Shown piece by piece: positions 50,099 through 57,880 of a DNA stretch of 57,880 nucleotides (the first letter of the stretch is position 1; each line of letters starts with the position of its first letter). The stretch covers positions 1 to 57,880 of the forward strand of contig DAOUMU010000102.1 of the NCBI GenBank assembly GCA_034409055.1, in the 5' to 3' direction. The translations under genes and the position numbers were made by a program. Source of the stretch: DAOUMU01 sp034409055. Lineage in GTDB: Bacteria > Chloroflexota > Anaerolineae > 4572-78 > J111. The notes under the pieces are model-generated. The model was given only the letters and a program-made list of their open reading frames with translations, searched no databases and had not been told where the DNA came from.

Positions 50099-50794
50099 AT
50101 GAAAACAATTGGTCTTATCGGTGGTATGAGTTGGGAATCATCCATTGAGTACTATCGCCTTATCAATGAAACTGTTCGAGACAGACTGGGTGGGCTTCAT
50201 TCAGCCAAAAGCGTGATGTATTCGGTCGATTTCGCCGAAATTGAAACCCTTCAGCACCAGGCTCAATGGGCCGAAGCCACCCAGATGATGATCAACGCCG
50301 CCAAAAATGTAGAAAACGGGGGGGCAGATTTTGTCGTGATCTGCACCAATACCATGCACAAAATGGCCGATGAGGTCCAACAGCACATTAATATTTCGCT
50401 CCTGCATATTGCCGACGCCACCGCCGACAAAATCAAAGCCCAGAACCTCAGGAAGATTGGCTTGCTGGGCACCAAATTCACTATGGAAGAAGATTTTTAC
50501 AGAGGCCGGCTGGTCGAGAAGCACGGCTTAGAGGTCATCATCCCCCCTGAGCAAGAACGGGAACTGGTGCACCGGATCATTTATGATGAGCTGTGCCTGG
50601 GCCAGGTCCTTCCCGCTTCCAAAGCGCAATACGTTGACATTATAAACAATTTCGTCAAGAATGGGGCTGAAGGCATTATCCTGGGCTGTACCGAGATCAG
50701 TCTGTTGGTCAGCCAGGCGGACAGCCAGGTACCGCTGTTTGACACGACCCTGATTCATGCGGTGGCGGCGGTTGAATATGCCCTGGAAGGGTAA
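50099..50794 (+). CDS. Aspartate/glutamate racemase family protein
   Basis: A 231-residue cofactor-independent racemase. It begins MKTIGLIGGMSWESSIEYY, with catalytic cysteines Cys82 (ICTNTMHKMA) and Cys197 (ILGCTEISLL), as in YgeA/RacD proteins. It should interconvert L- and D-aspartate or related amino acids. AAGGAG precedes the ATG. It stands alone, and a hairpin (GCCGCAAGCA and TGCTTGCGGC) follows at 50823-50877. Confidence 0.93.
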   Translation: MKTIGLIGGMSWESSIEYYRLINETVRDRLGGLHSAKSVMYSVDFAEIETLQHQAQWAEATQMMINAAKNVENGGADFVVICTNTMHKMADEVQQHINISLLHIADATADKIKAQNLRKIGLLGTKFTMEEDFYRGRLVEKHGLEVIIPPEQERELVHRIIYDELCLGQVLPASKAQYVDIINNFVKNGAEGIILGCTEISLLVSQADSQVPLFDTTLIHAVAAVEYALEG

Positions 50795-50822
50795 TGCATT
50801 CAACTAACCCAAGCTGTTGACT

Positions 50823-50877
50823 GCCGCAAGCATCCTGAGTAGCCTATTATTAGGGCGTATCGAAGGGTGCTTGCGGC
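50823..50877. repeat. Inverted repeat after the racemase gene
   Basis: GCCGCAAGCATCCT and AGGGTGCTTGCGGC form a 14-bp stem with one mismatch around a 27-base loop. ATCGAAGGG and CCCTTCGAT overlap it at 50858-50898. It may end racemase transcription, although no T-run follows. Confidence 0.6.
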
Positions 50878-51020
50878 GGAAAATCGCCCTTCGATCATCT
50901 TGAGTATTGGATTTACTCACTGGAATCAACTCCTTTCAAGGTAAACTAGGAGCTTCCTGGATCACACCAACACCGGTCAGGTCCTCCACTGGCATACACG
51001 ACGATTACCCTTACCACAAG

Positions 51021-51055
51021 CACGCTGCCCAATCCAGGGCGGCGTGTGTATTTTT
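51021..51055 (+). terminator. Terminator-like hairpin before an isolated ribosome site
   Basis: CACGCTGCCC (51021-51030) and GGGCGGCGTG (51037-51046) pair with one mismatch, followed by TGTATTTTT. A strong ribosome site, CAGGAGG, and ATG follow at 51059-51075. The layout resembles a leader-attenuator, but no leader peptide is obvious. Confidence 0.55.
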
Positions 51056-51072
51056 GACAGGAGGAAGCTAAA

Positions 51073-51348
51073 ATGGGGCCAAATCACCGGTATGCCCACC
51101 CCTACCGTTTCGCTCTGCACGTTATCACCTATCGTGTTTTTCTCTATCCGAGGTTCTCTTTCTCTTTGGAGAGACGACCACGGATGAAGAAATGCCCGAT
51201 GTCGCTCTTGATCACTAAGGGAGGTCAGAAGATCATCGGTCAAGTCATCAATTTTGGGATTGTCCGTCTGTGTTTAGGGGTAATAGGGGAATTAGTGACA
51301 TTTGTCACTAAGAATTCAGGACAAATGTCACTTGTCGATAGGCGGTAA
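51073..51348 (+). CDS. Hypothetical 91-residue ORF with a strong ribosome site
   Basis: The only support is AGGAGG ten bases before the ATG and the terminator-like hairpin upstream. The product (MGPNHRYAHPYRFALHVITY and on) matches no family I know, has no clear fold and its end overlaps the TGACA-type motif region. It may be a decayed gene. The rest of 50795-51741 shows palindromic motifs at 51296-51330 and otherwise no feature. Confidence 0.25.
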   Translation: MGPNHRYAHPYRFALHVITYRVFLYPRFSFSLERRPRMKKCPMSLLITKGGQKIIGQVINFGIVRLCLGVIGELVTFVTKNSGQMSLVDRR

Positions 51349-51741
51349 CAATTTTACGGTGGATATTGGGTTAATAGACATTTTGACCTTAATCCAGTTG
51401 CGACGATCAAACGAAATTATCAGATCCCCGTCAGAATGTCTCTGTACGCTCCATAACATAAGGTAACCGCGCCAACCTGATAAACGATTTTCCCATTTTG
51501 ATTACCCCCTTTTCCCATCCATTCAACCGGGCTACTCAATCACCCTTATCCATGTGTGATGACACCATTTCCTGTCTCCTGTTAGGGCTGGGATCGACAT
51601 CCGCTACATTCAAGTGATAAGTTAATCCCCATTGCTAATCCGGATTTTCAATTATGTGCTGGGACGTATGGATTTTAATGTTTGTTGTTGCAGCATCCTG
51701 ACAGGCTGTCCATATTACCGCAAATCAGGTGAGGATGTCTT

Positions 51742-52839
51742 ATGTCACGCAAAGTTGATATAAAGAAACTGATAAAGGGCTGCCAGCGTCGTTTGCAGAA
51801 GCTCAAAGAGCAACAAGCAATAATGGGGCTAAATACCCCCCCCCATATCCTGACCGAAATAGAGGATATCGAAGCAGAAATTGAGGAATTGCAAAAAGAA
51901 CTAAAAGAACTCGAGAAAGATGAGCCCAACTATAGTATCATTTGGAGCGAATTAAGAAAAGGCAGAGTAGTGCCATTTCTCGGTTCAGGCGCGTCGTTCG
52001 ATCATGAACTTGTTCACTGCCTTGCGGACAAGATTGAGTTTTCCTCAGATGTACCGTGCGATCGTGATGATTTGGCCCAAGTTGCCTCATACTGCGTTGC
52101 AGAAGAAGATCGTTCAATCCTGCTTTCCTGTCTGTGCGAGGAGGTGTTCAAACGAGGCTCCCAAGTAGGCAAAATACATTACTTCCTTGCCGACCTTGTT
52201 GACCTTGTTGATGTGCCATTGCTCATCACCACCAATTACGACGACTTGATCGAACATGCTTTTAAGTTGAAATCTAAACCATTTCACCTCGTTATGCATC
52301 CCACTGACAGCAAAGATTGGCCTGATTTCGCCTTGTGGTGGAAATCTGATGCGGACAAGCCGGAATACTACAAGCTAAACGAATTTCCGCCCTGGCTGGA
52401 AGATACAAATACAATTATCTATAAGATGCACGGGGGCGTGGATCCCCAGACGAAAAAGTGCAATAATTGTGTCATCACTAATTGTGTCATCACTGAAGAG
52501 GACCATGTGAAGTTCCTGGCCTGCATGACTAGACAGTCAGCCATCCCAGTCCCCGTTTCGTTTCGCCTTCATAGACGCCGTTTCTTGTTTCTTGGCTACG
52601 GCCTGTACGATTGGAATCTGCGTGTGTTGCTAAAGTATCTCAAGGCCAAACCCATCTCTTCAAAGGTCGAAACAGCGAGCAACGAAATACATATGTCAAC
52701 ATCCGAAGACCTGCGTTCGTGGGCAATTCAGGATCACCCCTCCAAATTAGAGAAGACTTTTTGGGGGGCATACCAAGTGAAACTCTACGATAGGAAAATC
52801 GATGACTTTGTCGACAAGATGCGAACGCGAATGCTATGA
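51742..52839 (+). CDS. SIR2-family protein with N-terminal coiled-coil domain
   Basis: A 365-residue soluble protein. Residues 1-58 include RRLQKLKEQQAIMGLNTPP and EIEDIEAEIEELQ, a helical effector-associated-type domain that recurs in Chloroflexota and cyanobacterial STAND proteins. The SIR2 fold follows: VVPFLGSGAS (77-85), ITTNYDDL with Asn165 and Asp167, MHGG with His230, and FLGYGLYDWNLRVL. SIR2 enzymes in antiphage systems (ThsA, DSR, some Avs) cleave NAD+, and these residues are present here, so NADase activity is plausible. It overlaps the next gene by four bases (ATGA). Confidence 0.9.
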   Translation: MSRKVDIKKLIKGCQRRLQKLKEQQAIMGLNTPPHILTEIEDIEAEIEELQKELKELEKDEPNYSIIWSELRKGRVVPFLGSGASFDHELVHCLADKIEFSSDVPCDRDDLAQVASYCVAEEDRSILLSCLCEEVFKRGSQVGKIHYFLADLVDLVDVPLLITTNYDDLIEHAFKLKSKPFHLVMHPTDSKDWPDFALWWKSDADKPEYYKLNEFPPWLEDTNTIIYKMHGGVDPQTKKCNNCVITNCVITEEDHVKFLACMTRQSAIPVPVSFRLHRRRFLFLGYGLYDWNLRVLLKYLKAKPISSKVETASNEIHMSTSEDLRSWAIQDHPSKLEKTFWGAYQVKLYDRKIDDFVDKMRTRML

Positions 52840-55481
52840 ACGAGAAACCCCCATTTCTGAGAGTAAAGGGATTTCTGGAATGGCCTATGACCCAAACTGA
52901 ACCGATTTGTCCTTACAAAGGACTTCAACCTTATACTGAAGGGGATCGTGACTACTTCTTTGGCCGTAAGCAAGACCAAAAGACGATTGCTGCTAACTTG
53001 GTGACCGCGCCTCTGACCATTCTCTACGGCACAAGCGGCGTGGGCAAAACCTCCGTCTTACAGGCGGGCGTCGTTCCATTCCTACAAGAATTGCCGAACG
53101 TGATGGTTGTTGTATTCAGAGCGTGGCAAGACCGTGCCTTTCTCTCATCGCTCAAGACCGAGATCGCAAGTGCCGTTTCGAAACACACAGAACGATTATT
53201 CTCTGCCGACGATGAGCCGCTGGACGATTTTCTCGCGCAGGCTGCTCGTATGACGCGTAGCACACTCACTATAATCCTTGATCAGTTTGAGGACTATTTT
53301 CTCTATCACTCCATAGTGGAAACTGACAATAACTTTGACGCCGAGTTCGCACGAGCGGTCAATCGTGATGAGGTTGACGCAAATTTCCTCCTCTCGATCC
53401 GTGAGGACAGCCTCGCCCACCTCGATCGTTTTCAGGGGCGCATCCCTAACCTGTTCGGGAATTATTTGCGGCTCGAGCACCTCGACCGCAAGGCGGCGCG
53501 CGAAGCGATTGAGAGACCCAAAGATAAGTACAACGAGCAGGTGACGAACGAACAACAGGTCAACATTGAACCAGAGCTGGTCGAAGAGGTGTTGAAGCAA
53601 GTCAAGGTACTTGGCGAAGTCGGGCGCGGCGTTGTCGGGGTCAGCCCGCCTTCGACAGAGGGGCTGATTGAAGCACCGTACCTGCAACTGGTGATGACCC
53701 GTCTATGGAACGAGGAGATGCGCGCTGGTTCGCGGAACCTGCGGTGTGAAACGCTGAAGCATCTAGGCGGGGCGGAAGGGATCGTTGGAAGGCATTTGGA
53801 CGAGGCAATGAGAAAGCTTGCACCAGAGGAGCAAGATATCGCAGCGCTTGTCTTTCACCATCTGGTCACGCCATCTGGCACCAAGATCGCCCATACTGTT
53901 TCCGATCTAGCCAAGTACACTAGCCTTGATGAGCAAAGAGAGCTCTCTCCCGTGCTAGATAAACTCTCCAATGCAGAAACCCGCATTCTGCGCCCACTTG
54001 TCGGGGAGCGTTATGAGATTTTCCACGACGTGCTGGCTCCAGCCATCCGAGACTGGCGGGTGCGGTTCGTATTGGAACAAGAACGGGCCGAGGCTAAGAA
54101 GAAACTAGAACAAGAACGGACCAAGGCTGAGAAGAAACTAGAACAAGAACGGGCCGAAGCCAAGAAAAAATTGGCGCGCGTCCGTCTGCGCTGGATCGTT
54201 GGGCTGTTTGGAGTGCTGATCCTAGCGGTGCTGGCTATATGGTGGTGGTGGACAACAATTGAAATTGTGAGATCGAAGCTTCAGAATTTGGACCCTGCCT
54301 ATGATGTGCCAGTGGACATTGCACTTACACTCACTTCGTCAGACGTGGATTTCATCGTGGACAAGTTTCAAACTAGGCTAACTGAAAGTATGGGGGAAGA
54401 GGAAGAGGCTAGCCCAACTGAGAGAGTGGGGGAAGAAGAGGAGGAGGAGGAAGAAGAGGAATCGTCAACCTCGACTTCCTGGTCATCACTGGAAGATTTG
54501 GTAGAAGCAACCTATCGACTGAGGTTACTCAAGAACAGTATCGGGTTTGTACCGGAATCGCCGGACGACGTACTACCCCAGCTCCAGAAAATCTCCTCCC
54601 ACGAGCATTACAGAGTTTGTGGAGACATCGGAGCTTATTTCAAGGCTATGGAACCCCTTGGTATTCAAAAGGTGGTCTTCTTCCCGACTGGTCTCGGCCC
54701 AGATAATGGCGGCTACGACGAGAATATGGAAGAGTTATTACGTCTTCAAGGGTTATATTCGGAGCAAATCATCGCTTTCTGCACCGTAGATGAAGGTGAT
54801 CCTGAAGCTCCAGCTATCTTCGAAGATTGTCTCGAAAAAGGCGGTCGTGGGTTGAAGTTGATTGGTGGGCATCCGGACTTCTACGAACCGGAGAATCCCC
54901 TAGACAGCCCAACTATGATGCGGGTTTACAAAATTGCAGAAGAGCATCACGTACCCGTTGTCATTCACATTAATATGAGAAAATTCCCTGAACTTCAGCG
55001 TCAATTTGAGGACATACTCGAGGCTTTCCCCGACGTTCCATTTGTAGCCGCTCATTACTGTAAAGACGTCCCACCCTTTGAATTTTGCGCGCAGCTTCTG
55101 GATACTTACAGCAATCTGTACACAGACCTAAGTATGGGTGGGGCTCTGGATCGCTATCTGGCGGACATCAGTATGCATCGCGATGATTACAGGAATTTTA
55201 TTCTGGGGTACGAGAACCGTATCCTCTGGGGGGCCGACCTGATCATTGACGATCCACAGACCAAAACGGCAGATTTTATTAAGCAGCGCACTTCTTACGA
55301 CCTTTATCTTTTGGAAACAGGGAGTACGTATGATCCCGCTATGAAAGATACATTTCAAGATATCCCAAAAGGGGCCTTTGCCCTCGAAGATGTCCAACTG
55401 TTTGGGCTAGACTTGCCGGAAGAGACCCTTAGGAAAATTTATTGGGATAATCCCCGCCGAGTTCTGGGTTTATCCGACTAG
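52836..55481 (+). CDS. nSTAND NTPase - membrane segment - amidohydrolase fusion
   Basis: An 881-residue protein. Residues about 24-400 are an nSTAND1-type NTPase: CPYKGLQPYTEGDRDYFFGR, Walker A YGTSGVGKTS (64-73, Lys71), Walker B TIILDQFEDY, then SIREDSLAHLDRF. A charged coiled coil (about 408-445) leads to one membrane helix (about 452-474). An acidic stretch with ten glutamates in a row follows. Residues about 585-880 are an amidohydrolase-2 TIM barrel with His589-x-His591, His711, His740 and Asp801. Basic residues before the helix suggest the barrel is outside. ATG 52836 overlaps the SIR2 stop; ATG 52887 is an alternative. Confidence 0.88.
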   Translation: MNEKPPFLRVKGFLEWPMTQTEPICPYKGLQPYTEGDRDYFFGRKQDQKTIAANLVTAPLTILYGTSGVGKTSVLQAGVVPFLQELPNVMVVVFRAWQDRAFLSSLKTEIASAVSKHTERLFSADDEPLDDFLAQAARMTRSTLTIILDQFEDYFLYHSIVETDNNFDAEFARAVNRDEVDANFLLSIREDSLAHLDRFQGRIPNLFGNYLRLEHLDRKAAREAIERPKDKYNEQVTNEQQVNIEPELVEEVLKQVKVLGEVGRGVVGVSPPSTEGLIEAPYLQLVMTRLWNEEMRAGSRNLRCETLKHLGGAEGIVGRHLDEAMRKLAPEEQDIAALVFHHLVTPSGTKIAHTVSDLAKYTSLDEQRELSPVLDKLSNAETRILRPLVGERYEIFHDVLAPAIRDWRVRFVLEQERAEAKKKLEQERTKAEKKLEQERAEAKKKLARVRLRWIVGLFGVLILAVLAIWWWWTTIEIVRSKLQNLDPAYDVPVDIALTLTSSDVDFIVDKFQTRLTESMGEEEEASPTERVGEEEEEEEEEESSTSTSWSSLEDLVEATYRLRLLKNSIGFVPESPDDVLPQLQKISSHEHYRVCGDIGAYFKAMEPLGIQKVVFFPTGLGPDNGGYDENMEELLRLQGLYSEQIIAFCTVDEGDPEAPAIFEDCLEKGGRGLKLIGGHPDFYEPENPLDSPTMMRVYKIAEEHHVPVVIHINMRKFPELQRQFEDILEAFPDVPFVAAHYCKDVPPFEFCAQLLDTYSNLYTDLSMGGALDRYLADISMHRDDYRNFILGYENRILWGADLIIDDPQTKTADFIKQRTSYDLYLLETGSTYDPAMKDTFQDIPKGAFALEDVQLFGLDLPEETLRKIYWDNPRRVLGLSD

Positions 55482-55502
55482 GAGATCGGCAAGGAGAGAG
55501 TT

Positions 55503-56612
55503 ATGTTTGAGAAACACGCTCTTGGTATAGTGCAATGCTTCATCATCTTCTCCTTGGTGACTGTTGTTCTATCTGGTTGTAACCCAACATCCACTCCCGT
55601 TCCGCCCCCACTCCCCACCGATACACCCACGCTAACCCCACTACCACCAACGAACACTCTCCTACCTCCACCCACGCCAGCGGCGCCATCACCAACAGAC
55701 ATCCCTGTACCGCCTGATGTAACAGTGACGTGGACACCCAATGTGTCCGATGTGGAGATAGGACAGGAAATCGCCTTTGTTGTGGAAACCGATGACCAGA
55801 ACGTCCAGCTTCAGTGGAGTGCAGTCAATGGAACATTGTCGCCATCTGAAGGTTCGGCGGTCATCTACACTGCTCCTGATACCGAGGGTGTGGACATCGT
55901 CACGCTGGAAGCCAACAGCGATGGCGGCACAACTGTTGAGCACCTCAGCTTTAATGTCGTCGCGATCCCAGTCGATACACCTACCCCAACACCCGACTTT
56001 GCAGGCAAAGTGTGTCAGATCAAGAGCGGCGGGGATACCAACACCATTTTCCTCCGGCAGACCGAATTCGATGCACTGGGATTACCGATTGGAACGAAGG
56101 TCACAGTGACCGTACGCGACACTGGAGAAAGCGTCGGAAACGTGACACTGGCTCTGGATAGTAACCTGGAGATTTGCAGTGTGCGGCTGGCTAAGCCACT
56201 TCGCGAAGCTCTAGGCATAGATGCTGATACTGCTATCCAGTCTGAATCCCAACGCCCTGACCGCCAATTTGATATCACCTCAACATCGCCGTCCACAATT
56301 AAAAAGCCCCCTGATTTCTATGGCAAAGTCTGTATGATCAAGTCGGGACAGGACACGAACACCATCTTCCTCAGACAGGCAGAGTACAATGCCTTCGGAG
56401 TCCCGGCTGGGACCACGGTCAGCGTCACTGTGCTTGACACCGGTAGGACCGTTGAAAATGTCACGTTGGGCTTGGATAGCGGTCTGGCAACTTGTAGCGT
56501 GCGGCTGGCCAGATCCCTGCGTGAAGCTCTGGGGGTAGCAGGCGATACCGACATTGACTCCCCAGGGAACCGGCCCGACCGTGGATTTTTTATTCGCCTG
56601 CCCCAACCTTGA
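55503..56612 (+). CDS. Secreted lipoprotein with Ig-like domain and two tandem repeats
   Basis: A 369-residue lipoprotein: signal peptide with lipobox LSGC (Cys26), then a proline/threonine-rich stalk to about residue 70. An Ig-like domain follows (VTWTPNVSDVEIGQEIAF to about 158). Two repeats of about 80 residues (about 166-246 and 273-352) share GKVC, IKSG, DTNTIFLRQ, LGLPIGTKVTVTV, and CSVRLAKPLREALG. I do not recognise the repeat; its beta pattern could form a double-psi or SpoVT-like barrel. AAGGAG precedes the start and the gene is 21 bp after the STAND-amidohydrolase gene, so it may be part of that operon. Confidence 0.8.
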   Translation: MFEKHALGIVQCFIIFSLVTVVLSGCNPTSTPVPPPLPTDTPTLTPLPPTNTLLPPPTPAAPSPTDIPVPPDVTVTWTPNVSDVEIGQEIAFVVETDDQNVQLQWSAVNGTLSPSEGSAVIYTAPDTEGVDIVTLEANSDGGTTVEHLSFNVVAIPVDTPTPTPDFAGKVCQIKSGGDTNTIFLRQTEFDALGLPIGTKVTVTVRDTGESVGNVTLALDSNLEICSVRLAKPLREALGIDADTAIQSESQRPDRQFDITSTSPSTIKKPPDFYGKVCMIKSGQDTNTIFLRQAEYNAFGVPAGTTVSVTVLDTGRTVENVTLGLDSGLATCSVRLARSLREALGVAGDTDIDSPGNRPDRGFFIRLPQP

Positions 56613-56640
56613 GGTCGTAGAAATCTCTGAAGGTATCAAA

Positions 56641-57880
56641 ATGAAACTATTGGCCAAGCTCATGCTTTTGGTAGCAATGTCTCTTTTCTTGACAATGGGT
56701 CTGCTTCTGGTACTCTCTTTTTCGGCTCAGGCCGGTATCATTAGCGTGACCAACAATAACGACAGCGGCGAGGGCAGCTTGCGCCAGGCGCTACTCGATG
56801 CCAACATCAACGATACAATCACCTTCAACTTAACTACCTTCCCACCGGGCAACCCGGTGACTATCGCCTTGTTCAGCCCCCTGCCCAAAATTATCACCGA
56901 TGGTCTGACCATTGATGGCAGCGGAGCTGGTGTCATCCTCGACGGTAGTGGGGCGGGAGATACCGACGGTCTGCTCATAGACGCCGAGGATGTGACCATT
57001 CGTAAGCTGCAAATTGTGAATTTCGAGAAGGATGGTATTGAGGTTGACCCCGGTTCGGAAAATACCACGATTGAGGGCAACGTTATCGGCGGGAACGGTC
57101 ACCACGGCATTCGTGTCCAGGGTAGCAATATCACTGGCACGCGCATCCTCAGCAACTTCCTGGGCACGGATGCCGGGGGGACGGGAGCCAACGGCAATAC
57201 CTTCAGTGGCATTTCTATCAAGGACGGGCCAAGCAATACGCTGATCCAGGGTAATGTCATCGCTACCAACGACGACCACGGTATCACCATCTCAGGGCCG
57301 GCGACGAGCACCATTGTCATTAGCAACAGCATCGGGACGGATGTCAGCGGGTCCCTCAATCTGGGCAATAACCTTAATGGCATCATCATCCGGGTTGGCG
57401 CGCAGGGTAATATCATCGGGCCGGGTAATAAGATTACCTACAATGGCCGGGATGGGGTCCGCGTGGAAGGTGCTACCACGCTGAGCAACAAGATTACCCA
57501 GAACAGTATCACGGCCAACGAAGATATGGGGATCAACAGTGTGGACGGCGGCAACGGCGAACTCGCGCCGCCGACCATTATGACCGTCACCAGCACGACC
57601 ATTCGGGGTCAGGCTCAGCCAGGGGCAACCGTTGAGTTATTCACCGATCCGTTCTTTGAGGGTCAAAAGTTCATTGCTAGCGCAACCGCCGACGCAGGTG
57701 GAAATTTTACCGTCACGCTGACAACGCCGTTGGCTGTACCTCTGGTGACAGCTACTAGCGTAAGTTATGTGCAACGAACCGAGAAATCGTCCGAGAACTC
57801 TAATTTTGCAACTTTACTATGTGGCGAATTTGCCCTATTTATTGGACCGAGAATCTTCTTTCACCTGTTTTGTTACGCAA
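56641..57880 (+). CDS. Secreted right-handed beta-helix protein, cut by window end
   Basis: At least 413 residues, open to the right edge. A signal peptide ends at SFSAQA near residue 31. SVTNNNDSGEGSLRQALLDAN is the start motif of CSLREAI-type repeat proteins. Parallel beta-helix repeats follow, with many DGIEV, GIRV, NVIGGNG and NTLIQGNVIA turns. An Ig-like module appears at about residues 315-375 (TVTSTTIRGQAQPGATVEL). Such proteins often bind or degrade polysaccharides at the surface. GAAGG precedes the ATG. It follows the lipoprotein by 28 bp, so the two are likely co-transcribed. Confidence 0.85.
   Translation, partial: MKLLAKLMLLVAMSLFLTMGLLLVLSFSAQAGIISVTNNNDSGEGSLRQALLDANINDTITFNLTTFPPGNPVTIALFSPLPKIITDGLTIDGSGAGVILDGSGAGDTDGLLIDAEDVTIRKLQIVNFEKDGIEVDPGSENTTIEGNVIGGNGHHGIRVQGSNITGTRILSNFLGTDAGGTGANGNTFSGISIKDGPSNTLIQGNVIATNDDHGITISGPATSTIVISNSIGTDVSGSLNLGNNLNGIIIRVGAQGNIIGPGNKITYNGRDGVRVEGATTLSNKITQNSITANEDMGINSVDGGNGELAPPTIMTVTSTTIRGQAQPGATVELFTDPFFEGQKFIASATADAGGNFTVTLTTPLAVPLVTATSVSYVQRTEKSSENSNFATLLCGEFALFIGPRIFFHLFCYA

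Noticed and set aside
1..57880. tRNA or rRNA genes
   Set aside because: I looked for CCA-ending cloverleaf and conserved rRNA strings and saw none; the T-box leader is the only tRNA-related feature.

Overview
The window looks like a chromosomal contig from an uncultured Chloroflexota bacterium, most likely close to Anaerolineae. I judge this from gene content (a TrpG-TrpD fusion, a T-box ahead of trpE, KaiC-like, STAND and GAP1-type genes, many degenerate intergenic repeats) and from general protein resemblance. I could not search a database, so the taxonomy is inference. No rRNA, tRNA or CRISPR array was seen.

Layout. 0-3 kb: end of a DnaG/CHC2-like ORF, a small inverted-repeat element, a DisA_N (c-di-AMP synthase-like) gene, and two small cassette-like genes between inverted repeats. 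3-16.5 kb: a minus-strand tryptophan cluster, trpE-trpGD-trpC // trpF-trpB-trpS-trpA. It is split by a plus-strand 1366-residue double-cyclase/AAA/TPR protein and preceded by a T-box leader with a UGG specifier. 16.6-19 kb: two GT4 glycosyltransferases, divergent from trpE. 19.4-22.5 kb: secA. 22.7-24.5 kb: a winged-helix/KaiC-like/two-membrane-protein operon. 25-28.4 kb: adenosine deaminase, an MBL-fold hydrolase and a lipoprotein substrate-binding protein. 28.9-39 kb: a minus-strand run with siroheme genes (Met8-like, HesB/IscA, CobA-HemD), an epimerase, a large histidine kinase with its NarL-type regulator, an FGE-like protein, a small unknown and a radical SAM protein. 39.4 kb: yjbQ. 40.1-48.3 kb: a plus-strand accessory cluster of a zinc-ribbon GTPase, three tandem paralogues with a shared zinc-ribbon C-terminus and 0, about 4 and about 9 membrane segments, a degenerate FGE-like protein and a GAP1-like protein. 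48.3-50.8 kb: a YedY/MsrP-like oxidoreductase, a membrane J-domain protein and an Asp/Glu racemase. 51.7-57.9 kb: a SIR2 protein overlapping an nSTAND NTPase fused through a membrane segment to an amidohydrolase with its metal ligands intact, then a two-repeat lipoprotein and a secreted beta-helix protein cut by the window end.

The two best candidates for an undescribed system are the GTPase/GAP1/paralogue-triad cluster (40.1-48.3 kb) and the SIR2 + nSTAND-TM-amidohydrolase pair (51.7-55.5 kb). Both carry domains known from bacterial conflict or signalling systems, in arrangements I do not recognise as named ones.

A separate sequence-level discovery is a set of micro-insertions. Two copies of an inverted-repeat element (227-375 and 39899-40081) differ in length by exactly 34 bp, which is one 19-bp and one 15-bp hairpin-like insert. 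Relatives of both inserts occur elsewhere, mostly inside other repeats and twice read in frame inside genes.
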